From assembly GCF_015207825.1 (NCBI RefSeq), contig NZ_JADEWC010000006.1:62001-126000 (forward strand): a stretch of 64,000 nucleotides of DNA. The letters run 5' to 3'. Below the pieces are notes generated by a model. The model saw nothing but the letters and a program-made list of their open reading frames with translations, was not told the origin of the DNA and searched no databases. The translations under genes and the position numbers were made by a program. The DNA comes from Cyanobacterium stanieri LEGE 03274. GTDB taxonomy: Bacteria; Cyanobacteriota; Cyanobacteriia; Cyanobacteriales; Cyanobacteriaceae. Below are positions 37,201 through 45,891 of the stretch, one piece after another (the stretch's first letter is position 1; each line of letters starts with the position of its first letter).

Positions 37201-39453
37201 ATGGCACCTCCTATTGTTACCCGTTTTTTAATTTCCCTTAATGAACATAAATGGCTTGGTTTAATTGTCTTTACAGTGATTACGGGGGGTTCTTTCCTTT
37301 TTACCCTCGTCCCCGAACCAGAAAGGGCAGAAGACCAAATTTTGGCCTTTGGTCGTTTATCTGTAAATAGTCCTTTACCTATTTTCACTTCGGCGGGGGA
37401 AGAATTAAGAAGTCAGGGGCGCTCAAGTAATATTCAAGATCTTATTTCTCAACAGGTAATTCAAAATATTGCTAATCGTATTGATTTTAATTTGAGACAA
37501 ACCGAAAGGGCTGTGGCTGATTTAATTCTAGGTTTACCAGAGGAAGAACCCGCCCCCACGGCAACTCCCGATAACCGAGTACCGTTGATAACCTTTCGCT
37601 ATGACGGGGGCAGAACTCCAGAGGAGTCAAGAACGGTGTTACAGGTTTTTATGGAGGAGATTGTTAATGAAAGTTATCGTATCAATACCATTCGCCTACA
37701 AAATAAGATTACGGATTTACAAACAAGACTCAATCAGGTTCGAGAGGATGTAAGAGAAGCCGAACAAGACTACTATAGTTATATTTCCAATGAGGGAGCT
37801 TTACTGTTATCTGTGCAAGATGGCAGTTTGTTTGGGGGAATTACCAGTTCTGAACAACAAAAAAGGCAATTAGATGTATTGTTGTCGGGAATTGATGCGG
37901 AAATTCAAACCTTACAAGAGCAGTTACAGTTAACCCCTGAGGAGGCTTATGTTTCTTCTGCTCTGAGTGCTGATCCCATTATTGCTAATTTAAGGGCTTT
38001 GATTTTACAAAATGATTTGGAGTTGGAGCGACTACAAACGGACTTAAGGGATGATCATCCTACTATGGTTGAGTTAAGGGAACAAAAAGCCCTCAATGAA
38101 AGATTATTGGAGGAAAGGGGTAGGGAGGTGATTGGCACTGATCGAGTTTTTCAACCCGTTGATGGTAGCGTCCGTGATGCTAGTAATTTAGATCAAACGA
38201 GGGCGCAGTTAGCCGCACGGTTAATTGATTTACAGGGCCAACGAAATGCGGTGGCAGGACAGTTAAGGGCGGTGGAGGAGGTGCAAAATACTTTGCGTCA
38301 AGAGTATGAGCAGTTTCCTGAAAGACAAACCCAACAAACTTCCCTCATTCAAGAAGTTCAGGCTCAGAGGGTTTTATATGAGACTATTTTTGCGGCTTTG
38401 GTGGATGCTCAATCGGCGGAGGCGGAGGCCGATAGTAGTTTTACCATTGTGCAACCTGCTTTTTTGATTCGTGAGCCTAGTCCCCCTGTACCTCCTGCTA
38501 CGAGTCCCATTTTAATTGTGGGTATCGGTGTGGTTATTGGTTTTGCTTCGGCTATGGGGGTAGTTTTCCTCTTTGCTACTTTGGATGAAAGATTACATAC
38601 TTCTAAGGAGTTACAAGACTTTTTTGGAGAGCGGGATGTTCCTTTGTTGGCGGAGTTGCCGATGGTACAAAATCCTGAGCCTTTTCGTAAGGCTATGCCG
38701 ATCATATTTGAGTCTGATTCTCCTTATTCAAGGTTTTATGAGCGTTTTCGTAGTAATATTCGTCGCTTAGGTGGTGATAATACTAAAGTGGTGATGATGG
38801 CTAGTGTGATTGCTGATGAAGGACGCACTGTCACTGCTTATAATTTGGCGATCGCCTCTGCTAATGCGGGGAAACGTACTTTGTTGGTGGAGTTAGATTT
38901 ACGGGATAAGAATCCTGGTTCTCGTAAGTATTTTCAGTTACAACCTGATCCGGCTTTATCGATTAATCCTGTTAGTTATTATGATTTTCAAGGGGGAGGT
39001 AATGGAGATTTAAGTTCTTTGGTTCAGCGTGTGCCAGAAATTCCTAATTTTTCCATTGTTCCTAGTCCTGGTTTTCAAAAACAAGCCCCGGCTATTCTTG
39101 AGTCTAGCGAGATTAAGTCTTTCTTGCGCTATGTGCGATCGCAGTATGATTTTGTGGTCATCGATACTCCATCTTTATCTAGTTGTAATGATGCTTTATT
39201 GTTAGAACCTTTTGTGGATGGTATTGTTTTGGTTACTCATCCTGGTAAGAGTTTGAGAAATCTTTTAGGCACTACCATTGATGATTTTATTGAGGAGGAG
39301 TTACCTATCATTGGGGCGGTGATTAATAATGTTGGTTTTGACAATCAGGAAATTGAACCGTTAGAGGATGATGAGTCTAGCTTTTTAAATACTAATTATG
39401 GAGAGGATGATAATGATGATAGTTCTTCTTTCTTCTCTGGTGATGCAACTTAA
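37201..39453 (+). CDS. Wzc/GumC-like chain-length determinant with degenerate kinase domain
   Basis: Polysaccharide co-polymerase with two membrane helices (about 19-37 and 436-463) bounding a long coiled-coil periplasmic region, then a BY-kinase/ParA-like domain. The P-loop, normally GEGKST, reads DEGRTV at 539-544, so the catalytic lysine is arginine (Arg542). Walker A' reads LLVELDLR, with Glu in place of the expected Asp. The Walker B segment VVIDTPS is kept. The C-terminus is acidic and Ser/Asp-rich with a single tyrosine rather than the tyrosine cluster of autokinases. It probably keeps a structural chain-length role without kinase activity (inference). Last gene of the exosortase/export cluster. 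Confidence 0.88.
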   Translation: MAPPIVTRFLISLNEHKWLGLIVFTVITGGSFLFTLVPEPERAEDQILAFGRLSVNSPLPIFTSAGEELRSQGRSSNIQDLISQQVIQNIANRIDFNLRQTERAVADLILGLPEEEPAPTATPDNRVPLITFRYDGGRTPEESRTVLQVFMEEIVNESYRINTIRLQNKITDLQTRLNQVREDVREAEQDYYSYISNEGALLLSVQDGSLFGGITSSEQQKRQLDVLLSGIDAEIQTLQEQLQLTPEEAYVSSALSADPIIANLRALILQNDLELERLQTDLRDDHPTMVELREQKALNERLLEERGREVIGTDRVFQPVDGSVRDASNLDQTRAQLAARLIDLQGQRNAVAGQLRAVEEVQNTLRQEYEQFPERQTQQTSLIQEVQAQRVLYETIFAALVDAQSAEAEADSSFTIVQPAFLIREPSPPVPPATSPILIVGIGVVIGFASAMGVVFLFATLDERLHTSKELQDFFGERDVPLLAELPMVQNPEPFRKAMPIIFESDSPYSRFYERFRSNIRRLGGDNTKVVMMASVIADEGRTVTAYNLAIASANAGKRTLLVELDLRDKNPGSRKYFQLQPDPALSINPVSYYDFQGGGNGDLSSLVQRVPEIPNFSIVPSPGFQKQAPAILESSEIKSFLRYVRSQYDFVVIDTPSLSSCNDALLLEPFVDGIVLVTHPGKSLRNLLGTTIDDFIEEELPIIGAVINNVGFDNQEIEPLEDDESSFLNTNYGEDDNDDSSSFFSGDAT

Positions 39454-39751
39454 GTTTGGCATAATAGTTGACAGTGTGGGTGATGGGGGGTTTAGGTAAT
39501 AATAATTAAACCTCAGTTCGGGATAACAGTTGTTAAAGCATTGCTGATTTTAAGTATGAAGCATTATTGAATTACAGTAAATGTACACTATTAAAACTAT
39601 TATTAATATTGCCCATTGCCCGTTCTATATTGCCAAACTCCACTAAGAATCATACCTTAATTCACCAACGCCGTTATTAATATTGTGAGGTTTTAGGTAA
39701 CTGGTTGCAGGTAAGCGTTTATTAATTGTCACTTGTCCATTATTTACACCT
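39454..39751. other. intergenic region between convergent wzc-like gene and dndC
   Basis: Carries AACCTCAGTTCGGGATAA (39510-39527, the recurring motif), GTGTGGGTGATGGGGGG (inverse of the pyrimidine-rich repeat), ATTGCCC units near 39610 and a short heptamer run ATTGTCA CTTGTCC ATTATTT at 39725-39745, just before the dndC stop. No gene is seen. Confidence 0.6.
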
Positions 39752-41299
39752 TTACTGTTTTCCGTTAAACTTCATTTTGCCCCAAGAGAGTTTCTGTTGT
39801 AATTCTTTTATATCCCCTTTTTTAGCTGCATTTTTGACCTCTCTAATGTACTCGGCATTGGCGATCGCCTCTTCTTGAGAACGAGAACTTGTGTGAAAAC
39901 ATTTTTCAAGGGCTTGATAAATACCCACACGACGAACTTTGGTGACATATTGTCTTTCAGTATCTAATAAACGAGTCATTAATTCTAGGTGCATACTATC
40001 TCCTTCGCACAATTCCTCTAGGGTTTGCCATTCCTCTGAACCTAAAAGGGAATTACCTGCACCGATACGAGGATCTGGAAATTCTTCGCCAATTATTTCT
40101 TGGTAAATACGGGGTAAGCTATCATCAAATTCGTGTTTTTCCTCTAGCCAAATTTTTCTAATTTCACTCAATTCAGCAATGGAGATTAAATCTATGTCAC
40201 GAAATTCGGGGGGAGCATTATTTCTAATACTCATTTGGGCTTCTAAGACTTTGGTTAACCAATATTCTCGCCATTGTTTTAAATAAGGGCCAGGGATATT
40301 TTGTACGGTGGTTTCTCCATCGATATTACGCTCAAAAAGCTCGACTTTACCATAAATACGCCTAAAATCTCTTTTATCTCGATCATCCCGAATATCTAAT
40401 TCATTTCTCAAATCTAACAGAGGTTGTAACCATTCTTTATCTTCGTCATTTTGAATCATGGCTTCCATGGATTTATCTTTGCTTACCATGGTACACACCC
40501 AACAACCAAAGCGAGAATCCCCACAACTAGGGGTTGATGTATCCACTACTAAAGGACATTCGTTGTCGGCGGTAGCGCCTCGATACATGGTGAATAAGTC
40601 TTGATTATCTCCTCCCCATGGATTTTGCCATTGAAGTAAATACATCCACACTTCATCGGTGCGCCAATCTTCGATGGGGGTATAAATATAGGAGTTAGGT
40701 AAACGAGAATTGATATTTAATCTAGCTCTAAATCTACCTTTTTCATGTTTTTCCATATTTTTTTTGCGGGTGGTACTTTCTGCTTTACGAGTGCCTAATA
40801 CGAGAATAACTTCTCCATTGGCTCGGACAGTTTCCCTAATAAATTGATTCGCTGGTTGAATTTTCATTCTATCGGTACACCAGCGAAAGCCTTGGCGGGG
40901 GGCAGGGTAGCCTTTTCCGATGAGGCATACCCAGAAGGTGTCTTTAACGACAGGGTGGGTAATATGGGCAATGAAGGGCATATTTTGTTCTTGGGCTGAT
41001 TGGTTGATGGTGTTAATACAGCCTTTTACCCAATGGGATACGATGGGATTTTCCACAAAGGTATCGTTGGTAATGACGTAAACTTTTTTTTGTCTTTTTT
41101 TGGGGGGCAACAGGGCGATCGCACTCCAGATTAATTGTAAAATACAGGAGCTATCTTTACCGCCACTATATCCAATTATCCACGGTACTTGATCTTGACA
41201 ATATAGTTCTTGAATTTCTGCGGTGAGCAATTCAATATCAGCCACTAATTCATCGACGGTACGGGGTGGAAATAGGGGAATTTGCTTGTTAGTTGTCAT
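39752..41299 (-). CDS. dndC: DNA phosphorothioation sulfurtransferase DndC
   Basis: PAPS-reductase-like enzyme that activates DNA for replacing a backbone oxygen by sulfur. The N-terminal PP-loop is SGGKDS (45-50) in VPWIIGYSGGKDSSCIL. GFRWCTDRMKIQPANQFI is the matching PAPS-reductase motif. A later cysteine cluster (ECPLV, PSCGDSRFGCWVC) fits the iron-sulfur cluster of DndC. The 515 residues are a usual length. In other genomes dndB, dndD and dndE flank dndC; none is present on either side here. An orphan role, or partners elsewhere, is undetermined. Confidence 0.92.
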   Translation of the reverse strand: MTTNKQIPLFPPRTVDELVADIELLTAEIQELYCQDQVPWIIGYSGGKDSSCILQLIWSAIALLPPKKRQKKVYVITNDTFVENPIVSHWVKGCINTINQSAQEQNMPFIAHITHPVVKDTFWVCLIGKGYPAPRQGFRWCTDRMKIQPANQFIRETVRANGEVILVLGTRKAESTTRKKNMEKHEKGRFRARLNINSRLPNSYIYTPIEDWRTDEVWMYLLQWQNPWGGDNQDLFTMYRGATADNECPLVVDTSTPSCGDSRFGCWVCTMVSKDKSMEAMIQNDEDKEWLQPLLDLRNELDIRDDRDKRDFRRIYGKVELFERNIDGETTVQNIPGPYLKQWREYWLTKVLEAQMSIRNNAPPEFRDIDLISIAELSEIRKIWLEEKHEFDDSLPRIYQEIIGEEFPDPRIGAGNSLLGSEEWQTLEELCEGDSMHLELMTRLLDTERQYVTKVRRVGIYQALEKCFHTSSRSQEEAIANAEYIREVKNAAKKGDIKELQQKLSWGKMKFNGKQ

Positions 41300-41486
41300 T
41301 GAAGAGAAAATAGAATATCGACAATATTATTTATCTGAGAAAATCGGGAAAGTCGAAAATGTCAAGGGTTACTCAACTTTTACTATGAAAATAATTTGTT
41401 ATTATAATCTTAAAAATAAACCTATCATGTTTATATTTTGTCTATAAAGATAAATATATTAAAAACAACATTTATATTATAGCTCA

Positions 41487-42053
41487 ATGCTAAAAAATAA
41501 ATCAAAATCTATTCATAATCTTTCTGAAAAAAAAGATATTTCCTTGAAGAAAAAGCCAAAAAAATCATTTATTAAACGTTATTATCAATATTTTATTTTA
41601 CGTATTTTAAGGGTTAAAGAAAAGCCAAAGGCGATCGCCCGTGGTTTTGCTATCGGTGTTTTTACAGGTAGTTTTCCTTTTTTTGGTTTACAAATGATCG
41701 TCGCTTTACTATTAGCAATTATTTTAAGAGCAAATAAAGCAACCGCTATGATGGGTACTTGGATTAGTAACCCTTTTACCTATGTTCCTATCTTTTTATT
41801 CAATTATCAAATTGGTTTATTTATCCTCGAAAATATTTTTCAAATTTCCATCAATAACCTAGATGAATTTAATTCCGAGTCATGGCAAAATTTAGCTGAT
41901 TCAGGGGCAGAAATTACCGTAACACTCTTAACAGGTTCTTTTTTTGTCGGACTAACCCTTTCTATTCTTGCTTACTATTTGATATTAATTCTTATTAAAA
42001 AACAAAATAAAACTTTACATAAAAAATATTGGAAAAAAAAAGATAAATGTTAA
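41487..42053 (+). CDS. DUF2062 membrane protein
   Basis: Integral membrane protein of unknown function. A basic N-terminal 45 residues precedes the DUF2062 core PKAIARGFAIGVFTGSFPFFGLQ, then MVALLLAIILRANKATAMMG and WISNPFTYVPIFLFNYQIG, and a third hydrophobic stretch at the end. The 188-residue length is typical. It may form an operon with the next gene (31 bases). Confidence 0.85.
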   Translation: MLKNKSKSIHNLSEKKDISLKKKPKKSFIKRYYQYFILRILRVKEKPKAIARGFAIGVFTGSFPFFGLQMIVALLLAIILRANKATAMMGTWISNPFTYVPIFLFNYQIGLFILENIFQISINNLDEFNSESWQNLADSGAEITVTLLTGSFFVGLTLSILAYYLILILIKKQNKTLHKKYWKKKDKC

Positions 42054-42084
42054 AATAAAACTATAGTAAGTTGAGGTTAATACC

Positions 42085-42627
42085 ATGGGTGAAAAAAATC
42101 TTGAGAAACTATATAACCTCGAAAAAAGAGCAAAAAAAAATCTTTTTGTTACAGGAATTTTAACATTTCTTTTCTCTCCATTCGGCTACCTATATACTAA
42201 TCGTTATTGGGCGGCTGCCATTACTTTTTTCATCTTTTTTGCCATGGTAGAAGAACCAGACTTTGAAGACATCTGGGGGGTAGTTGCCGTAGGTGGCACC
42301 ATTGAAAATATTATTTCTGTTCGTCATGCACGGGACAAATTGGCGATCGCCCAGAGTTCCCAGACTGGAAATAACCCCCTACCTTTTAGCCTAATCCAAA
42401 ACCAATTACCTCTATCACCCCCCAATAATCCCCAACCTCAGAGCCTCGAACTTCAAATTCTTAAAGCTATTAAAAAACAAGGAGAAATGACCGTTTCCGA
42501 CTTAATTATCGCCACAGAATTAAGCCCCACCATCGTTAAAGAAACATTATTGAAACTAGAAACAGAGCAGTTAATTTGTGGGTACAATAGACATAGTGAT
42601 GGTGCTGTGGTTTACAAAAATATCTAA
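42085..42627 (+). CDS. membrane protein with C-terminal winged-helix-like domain
   Basis: Not assigned to a named family. The N-terminal half has a TM2-like hairpin (TGILTFLFSPFGYLYTNRYW, then AAAITFFIFFAM). A Pro/Asn/Gln-rich linker follows (residues about 95-118). The last 60 residues look like a winged helix of the ArsR/MarR type (ILKAIKKQGEMTVSDLIIAT, SPTIVKETLLKLETEQLI, then a wing GYNRHSDGAVVYK). A membrane-bound sensor or regulator is possible but inferred only from domain order. Confidence 0.7.
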   Translation: MGEKNLEKLYNLEKRAKKNLFVTGILTFLFSPFGYLYTNRYWAAAITFFIFFAMVEEPDFEDIWGVVAVGGTIENIISVRHARDKLAIAQSSQTGNNPLPFSLIQNQLPLSPPNNPQPQSLELQILKAIKKQGEMTVSDLIIATELSPTIVKETLLKLETEQLICGYNRHSDGAVVYKNI

Positions 42628-42645
42628 CAATAAAACACTAAGTTC

Positions 42646-43134
42646 ATGAATCTTGCCAACCTATCTTCCCCCGAACCTAATACCGTAGTAAGTAAAATAA
42701 AACTACTAAGTTTTCCCATTGGTAAACTCAACACAGCTTTTCATATAGACGTTGTCCAAAAGGTAGTCAATTTTTCCACCATCTACAGTAGCGGTTTAAA
42801 TCACTACGGCATGGCTACCATAGAAGGAGAAGAAATAACTGTCATTGACTTACACAAAAAATTTTTTAATACCCCGAGTACCTTTAAAGGAGAAGACAAA
42901 AAATACTTACTCCTTGTTACCAACAGCACTGGAGAAAAGTTTGGCATCATCGTAAGCAACACCCCGAGTTTATATGATGTTTCCCCCGACAATATCAGAG
43001 CATTACCCCCATCCTATCGTCAAGCGGATACTTTTAAAATAGCTTCCCATGTAACAATGATTGAGGAAAATGAGAACCAAATAACTGTATTTATTCTAGA
43101 TCCAGATGAGTTAGTTTTACCAATCAATAAATAA
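42646..43134 (+). CDS. CheW-like domain protein
   Basis: Single-domain signalling protein related to the CheW scaffold. It has a beta-rich core with KIKLLSFPIGKLNTAFHIDVVQKVV, HYGMATIEGEEITVIDLHKKF and KYLLLVTNSTGEKFGIIVSN. No kinase or receptor gene is next to it. In cyanobacteria such proteins serve phototaxis, pilus or other signalling; the partner here is unknown. It starts 18 bases after the previous gene. Confidence 0.8.
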   Translation: MNLANLSSPEPNTVVSKIKLLSFPIGKLNTAFHIDVVQKVVNFSTIYSSGLNHYGMATIEGEEITVIDLHKKFFNTPSTFKGEDKKYLLLVTNSTGEKFGIIVSNTPSLYDVSPDNIRALPPSYRQADTFKIASHVTMIEENENQITVFILDPDELVLPINK

Positions 43135-43145
43135 GGATTTGCTAA

Positions 43146-43271
43146 ATCATACTAAATCCGTGAATCAAAATATACCTCAGGTCAATTTATTGAACGATAA
43201 ACTATCTGTTAGCCTTGTAATTCATTGCAAGGGGAGTGATGATATGTTTTCTGAATCGGATTTGGCATCAT
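43146..43271. repeat. dispersed hairpin element with terminal inverted repeats
   Basis: Left end ATCATACTAAATCCG (43146-43160) and right end CGGATTTGGCATCAT (43257-43271) are inverted repeats matching at 12 of 15 bases. Inside lie GTCAATTTATTGAAC (43181-43195) and a hairpin with arms CCTTGTAA / TTGCAAGG (43213-43232). Same family as the copies at 23.7 and 29.5 kb. It is MITE-like in form, with no coding capacity. Confidence 0.75.
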
Positions 43272-43315
43272 ATTATGGTGGTTTAGTTTGTTTTGTATAA
43301 ATTCAGAAACTCCAA

Positions 43316-43350
43316 TATAAAAAACCCCCCTCAAAATAAGAGAAGGGTTT
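43316..43350 (-). terminator. terminator of the ribosomal supercluster
   Basis: On the minus strand the arms AAACCCTTCTC and GAGGGGGGTTT form an 11-base stem with two G-U pairs and a 7-base loop, continuing into TTTATATT. It lies 24 bases after the rpmE stop and ends the 16.6-kb block. Confidence 0.85.
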
Positions 43351-43373
43351 GAATAGTAGCAATAAGGTCAAAA

Positions 43374-43622
43374 CTATTTATTTTCTTCGGTTTTATTCTC
43401 TTTGGGTTGATTCCCTGAGAGCATACCGTATTTACGTAAGAAACGATCCACACGACCTTCAGCGTCAATAATTTTTTGAGTTCCAGTATAAAAAGGATGG
43501 TTTCCAGACCAAACCTCCACATTAATTTCGGGTCTAGTAGAACCAACGTGCATAACGACTTCACCGTTACAAATTACTTTGGCATCGGGATACCATTCAG
43601 GATGAATTCCAGACTTAGGCAT
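43374..43622 (-). CDS. rpmE: 50S ribosomal protein L31
   Basis: Large-subunit protein at the subunit interface. The 82 residues start MPKSGIHPEWYPDAKVICNGEV and contain GNHPFYTGTQKIIDAEGRVDRF. The zinc-binding cysteine set is reduced to one Cys, so this is the zinc-free (C-minus) form. The Shine-Dalgarno AGGAG lies 7 bases before the ATG. Last gene of the cluster, before a strong terminator. Confidence 0.97.
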   Translation of the reverse strand: MPKSGIHPEWYPDAKVICNGEVVMHVGSTRPEINVEVWSGNHPFYTGTQKIIDAEGRVDRFLRKYGMLSGNQPKENKTEENK

Positions 43623-43748
43623 TATTTTCTCCTAACTATAAATTGATAATAAATTATGAAAATGAACAAAATATTAAAAAGGAGTTTAAGTACACTTCAA
43701 TTAACCAAATCGTTAATATAGCAGTACCTAAAACCTCCGTAAATAATA

Positions 43749-44147
43749 TTAACGTTTAGAGAATTGAGGAGCTTTACGGGCTTTACGTAAACCGTATTTC
43801 TTACGCTCTTTCGCACGGGGATCACGGGTTAAATAACCTTCGGTTTTTAGGGGTTGACGATTTTCAGGATCAAGCTGACATAAAGCCCTAGCTACTCCTA
43901 ATTTAACCGCATCCGACTGACCAGTTAAACCACCACCATGGGCATTAACTAAAATGTCATATTCACTTTCTAAACCTAGGGTTTCGAGGGGAGCTTTTAC
44001 AGCTTGAATGTATCCTTGAATTTGTTGAAAATAATCAACAGCATCTTTTCCATTAACCGTAATTGATCCAGATCCTGGAACTAAACGAACACGAGCAACG
44101 GAAGCCTTACGGCGACCTGTTCCTAAGTAAACTACTTTATCAGACAT
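43749..44147 (-). CDS. rpsI: 30S ribosomal protein S9
   Basis: Small-subunit protein whose C-terminal tail reaches the P site. The 132 residues show [35 protein letters not shown] and the tail [17 protein letters not shown]. It starts 2 bases after the rplM stop; its Shine-Dalgarno GGAGG overlaps the last rplM codons, so the two are coupled. Confidence 0.99.
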   Translation of the reverse strand: MSDKVVYLGTGRRKASVARVRLVPGSGSITVNGKDAVDYFQQIQGYIQAVKAPLETLGLESEYDILVNAHGGGLTGQSDAVKLGVARALCQLDPENRQPLKTEGYLTRDPRAKERKKYGLRKARKAPQFSKR

Positions 44148-44149
44148 TC

Positions 44150-44605
44150 TTATTTACCTCCTGCGGGAATGGTTTGGATGTTTAATGCTTCGGGTTGTTG
44201 TGCCTCATGGGGATGACTAGGCCCGGTGTAAACTTTAAGTTTAGTAAATAAACTACGTCCTAAGCTATTTTTAGGAAGCATTCCTTTAACTGCCACTTCG
44301 ATAATTCTTTCGGGAATGCGGTTTTGTAATTTTTCAAAGGTTTCAGTTTTCATACCGCCTGGGCGCCCTGAATGGCGACGGTATAATTTTTGGGAGCTTT
44401 TGTTACCAGTTACTACAACTTTTTCGGCGTTAACAACGATAACGAAGTCTCCTGTATCTAGGTGGGGAGTAAAGTTAGGTTTGTTTTTACCTCTTAAAAC
44501 GTTAGCAATTTCGGTGGCTAAACGTCCTAGACGTTGATTTTCGGCATCGACAACGAACCACTTTTTATCGATGTCTTCTATTTTGGGTACTGTTGTTTTA
44601 TTCAT
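44150..44605 (-). CDS. rplM: 50S ribosomal protein L13
   Basis: Early-assembly large-subunit protein. The 151 residues contain [36 protein letters not shown] and the PEALNIQ tail. The rplM-rpsI pair is conserved in bacteria. It begins 18 bases after truA. Confidence 0.99.
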   Translation of the reverse strand: MNKTTVPKIEDIDKKWFVVDAENQRLGRLATEIANVLRGKNKPNFTPHLDTGDFVIVVNAEKVVVTGNKSSQKLYRRHSGRPGGMKTETFEKLQNRIPERIIEVAVKGMLPKNSLGRSLFTKLKVYTGPSHPHEAQQPEALNIQTIPAGGK

Positions 44606-44623
44606 TTTATTTGATGGTCAATT

Positions 44624-45442
44624 TTAACTAAAAGTAAAAATAGGTTGACTGTTATACCACACCGATTCGGGGATGGGAAACTCTGGATAATGAACTCTTA
44701 AAAAGCATAGTCCCTTGGCTGGTGCTGAGTATTTGACAAGATCTCGACGTTGATTGACCCAAATGTTTTTAAATTCTAAGGGCGATCGCACTCTAGATCC
44801 TACCTCCACTAACAATCCTACTAACAAGCGCACCATACCATACAAAAAACCACTGGCTTGAATCTCAATATGGATTAAGTCTTTGATTCTTTGGCAGGAG
44901 ACATCTTGAACTTCTAAAAAAGAATGGGGACGGGGAGAACCTGCACGGCGAAAAGCACTAAAATCATGAGTCCCTAACAAAGGTTGTAAAGCCTCTGCCA
45001 TGATTTCCGCATCTAAGGGGTGATGATAGTAATGCCAAGTAAAGGGTTTTAAGAATAAATTGGGAATTTTCCCAGTATATATAGTATAACGATAACGACG
45101 AGCTAAAGCGGAAAAACAAGCGTGCCAGTCTTGGCTAACCTCTGCCGATGCTCTGATCAAAACATCATCCCCTAGGCGAGTATTTAACACCTTTGCCCAA
45201 CGTTCGGGGGGAATACTTGATACCGCATCAAAGTGAGCCACCTGAGCCGCTCCATGGACTCCACTATCTGTCCTACCTGCTCCATGAATGGTTACATCAT
45301 GACCAAGGGTAAGGGCGATCGCCGTTTCAATTTCTTCCTGTATGCTACGATGATGAGGTTGTCTTTGCCAACCATGAAAGTTAGTACCGATATACTGAAC
45401 TACCAAAGCAATTCTTTTTAAGTCAAGGTTAGAAGAATTCAT
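44624..45442 (-). CDS. truA: tRNA pseudouridine(38-40) synthase TruA
   Basis: Forms pseudouridine at positions 38-40 of the tRNA anticodon stem. The catalytic aspartate is in GAGRTDSGVHGAAQV. Other family segments are YIGTNFHGWQRQP, RRYRYTIYTG and FLYGMVRLLVG. The start is placed at the ATG at 45442 (MNSSNLDLKRIALVVQY); a TTG 15 bases upstream is less likely. The product is 272 residues. Its position between rplQ and rplM is the cyanobacterial norm. Confidence 0.96.
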   Translation of the reverse strand: MNSSNLDLKRIALVVQYIGTNFHGWQRQPHHRSIQEEIETAIALTLGHDVTIHGAGRTDSGVHGAAQVAHFDAVSSIPPERWAKVLNTRLGDDVLIRASAEVSQDWHACFSALARRYRYTIYTGKIPNLFLKPFTWHYYHHPLDAEIMAEALQPLLGTHDFSAFRRAGSPRPHSFLEVQDVSCQRIKDLIHIEIQASGFLYGMVRLLVGLLVEVGSRVRSPLEFKNIWVNQRRDLVKYSAPAKGLCFLRVHYPEFPIPESVWYNSQPIFTFS

Positions 45443-45465
45443 CAGATCAATAGCCAAAGAAATAA

Positions 45466-45816
45466 CTATACTAACTGAAGGATAGCCATTTCAGCATTAT
45501 CCCCACGACGGTTTTTAGTACGAATTAAACGGGTATAACCACCGTTACGGTTGCCATAACGTTCCGCTGCTTTAGCAAAAATATCATTAACTAAATCCTT
45601 ATCATAGATGAAGCCTAAAGCTCTTCTACGAGCTGCCACAGAACCATCCTTAGCTAAAGTGATCATTTTATCCGCAGTAGAACGAACAGCCTTAGCACGA
45701 GCCTTGGTAGTTACAATTTCCCCTTCTCTCAATAACTGAGTAGTCAAAGCCCTTAAAAGAGCCTTTCTTTGATCAGCAGGTAAACCCAACTGGGCTACCT
45801 TACGACGATGTCTCAT
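45466..45816 (-). CDS. rplQ: 50S ribosomal protein L17
   Basis: Large-subunit protein near the exit tunnel. The 116 residues start [29 protein letters not shown] and end with [26 protein letters not shown] strong Shine-Dalgarno AAGGAGG precedes the ATG. Confidence 0.99.
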   Translation of the reverse strand: MRHRRKVAQLGLPADQRKALLRALTTQLLREGEIVTTKARAKAVRSTADKMITLAKDGSVAARRRALGFIYDKDLVNDIFAKAAERYGNRNGGYTRLIRTKNRRGDNAEMAILQLV

Positions 45817-45891
45817 GGATTTCCTCCTTAATAAATGATAAATAAAGATTTTTTGATCTTAGATTACTGTTCAAAAACAAGATTGATAACC

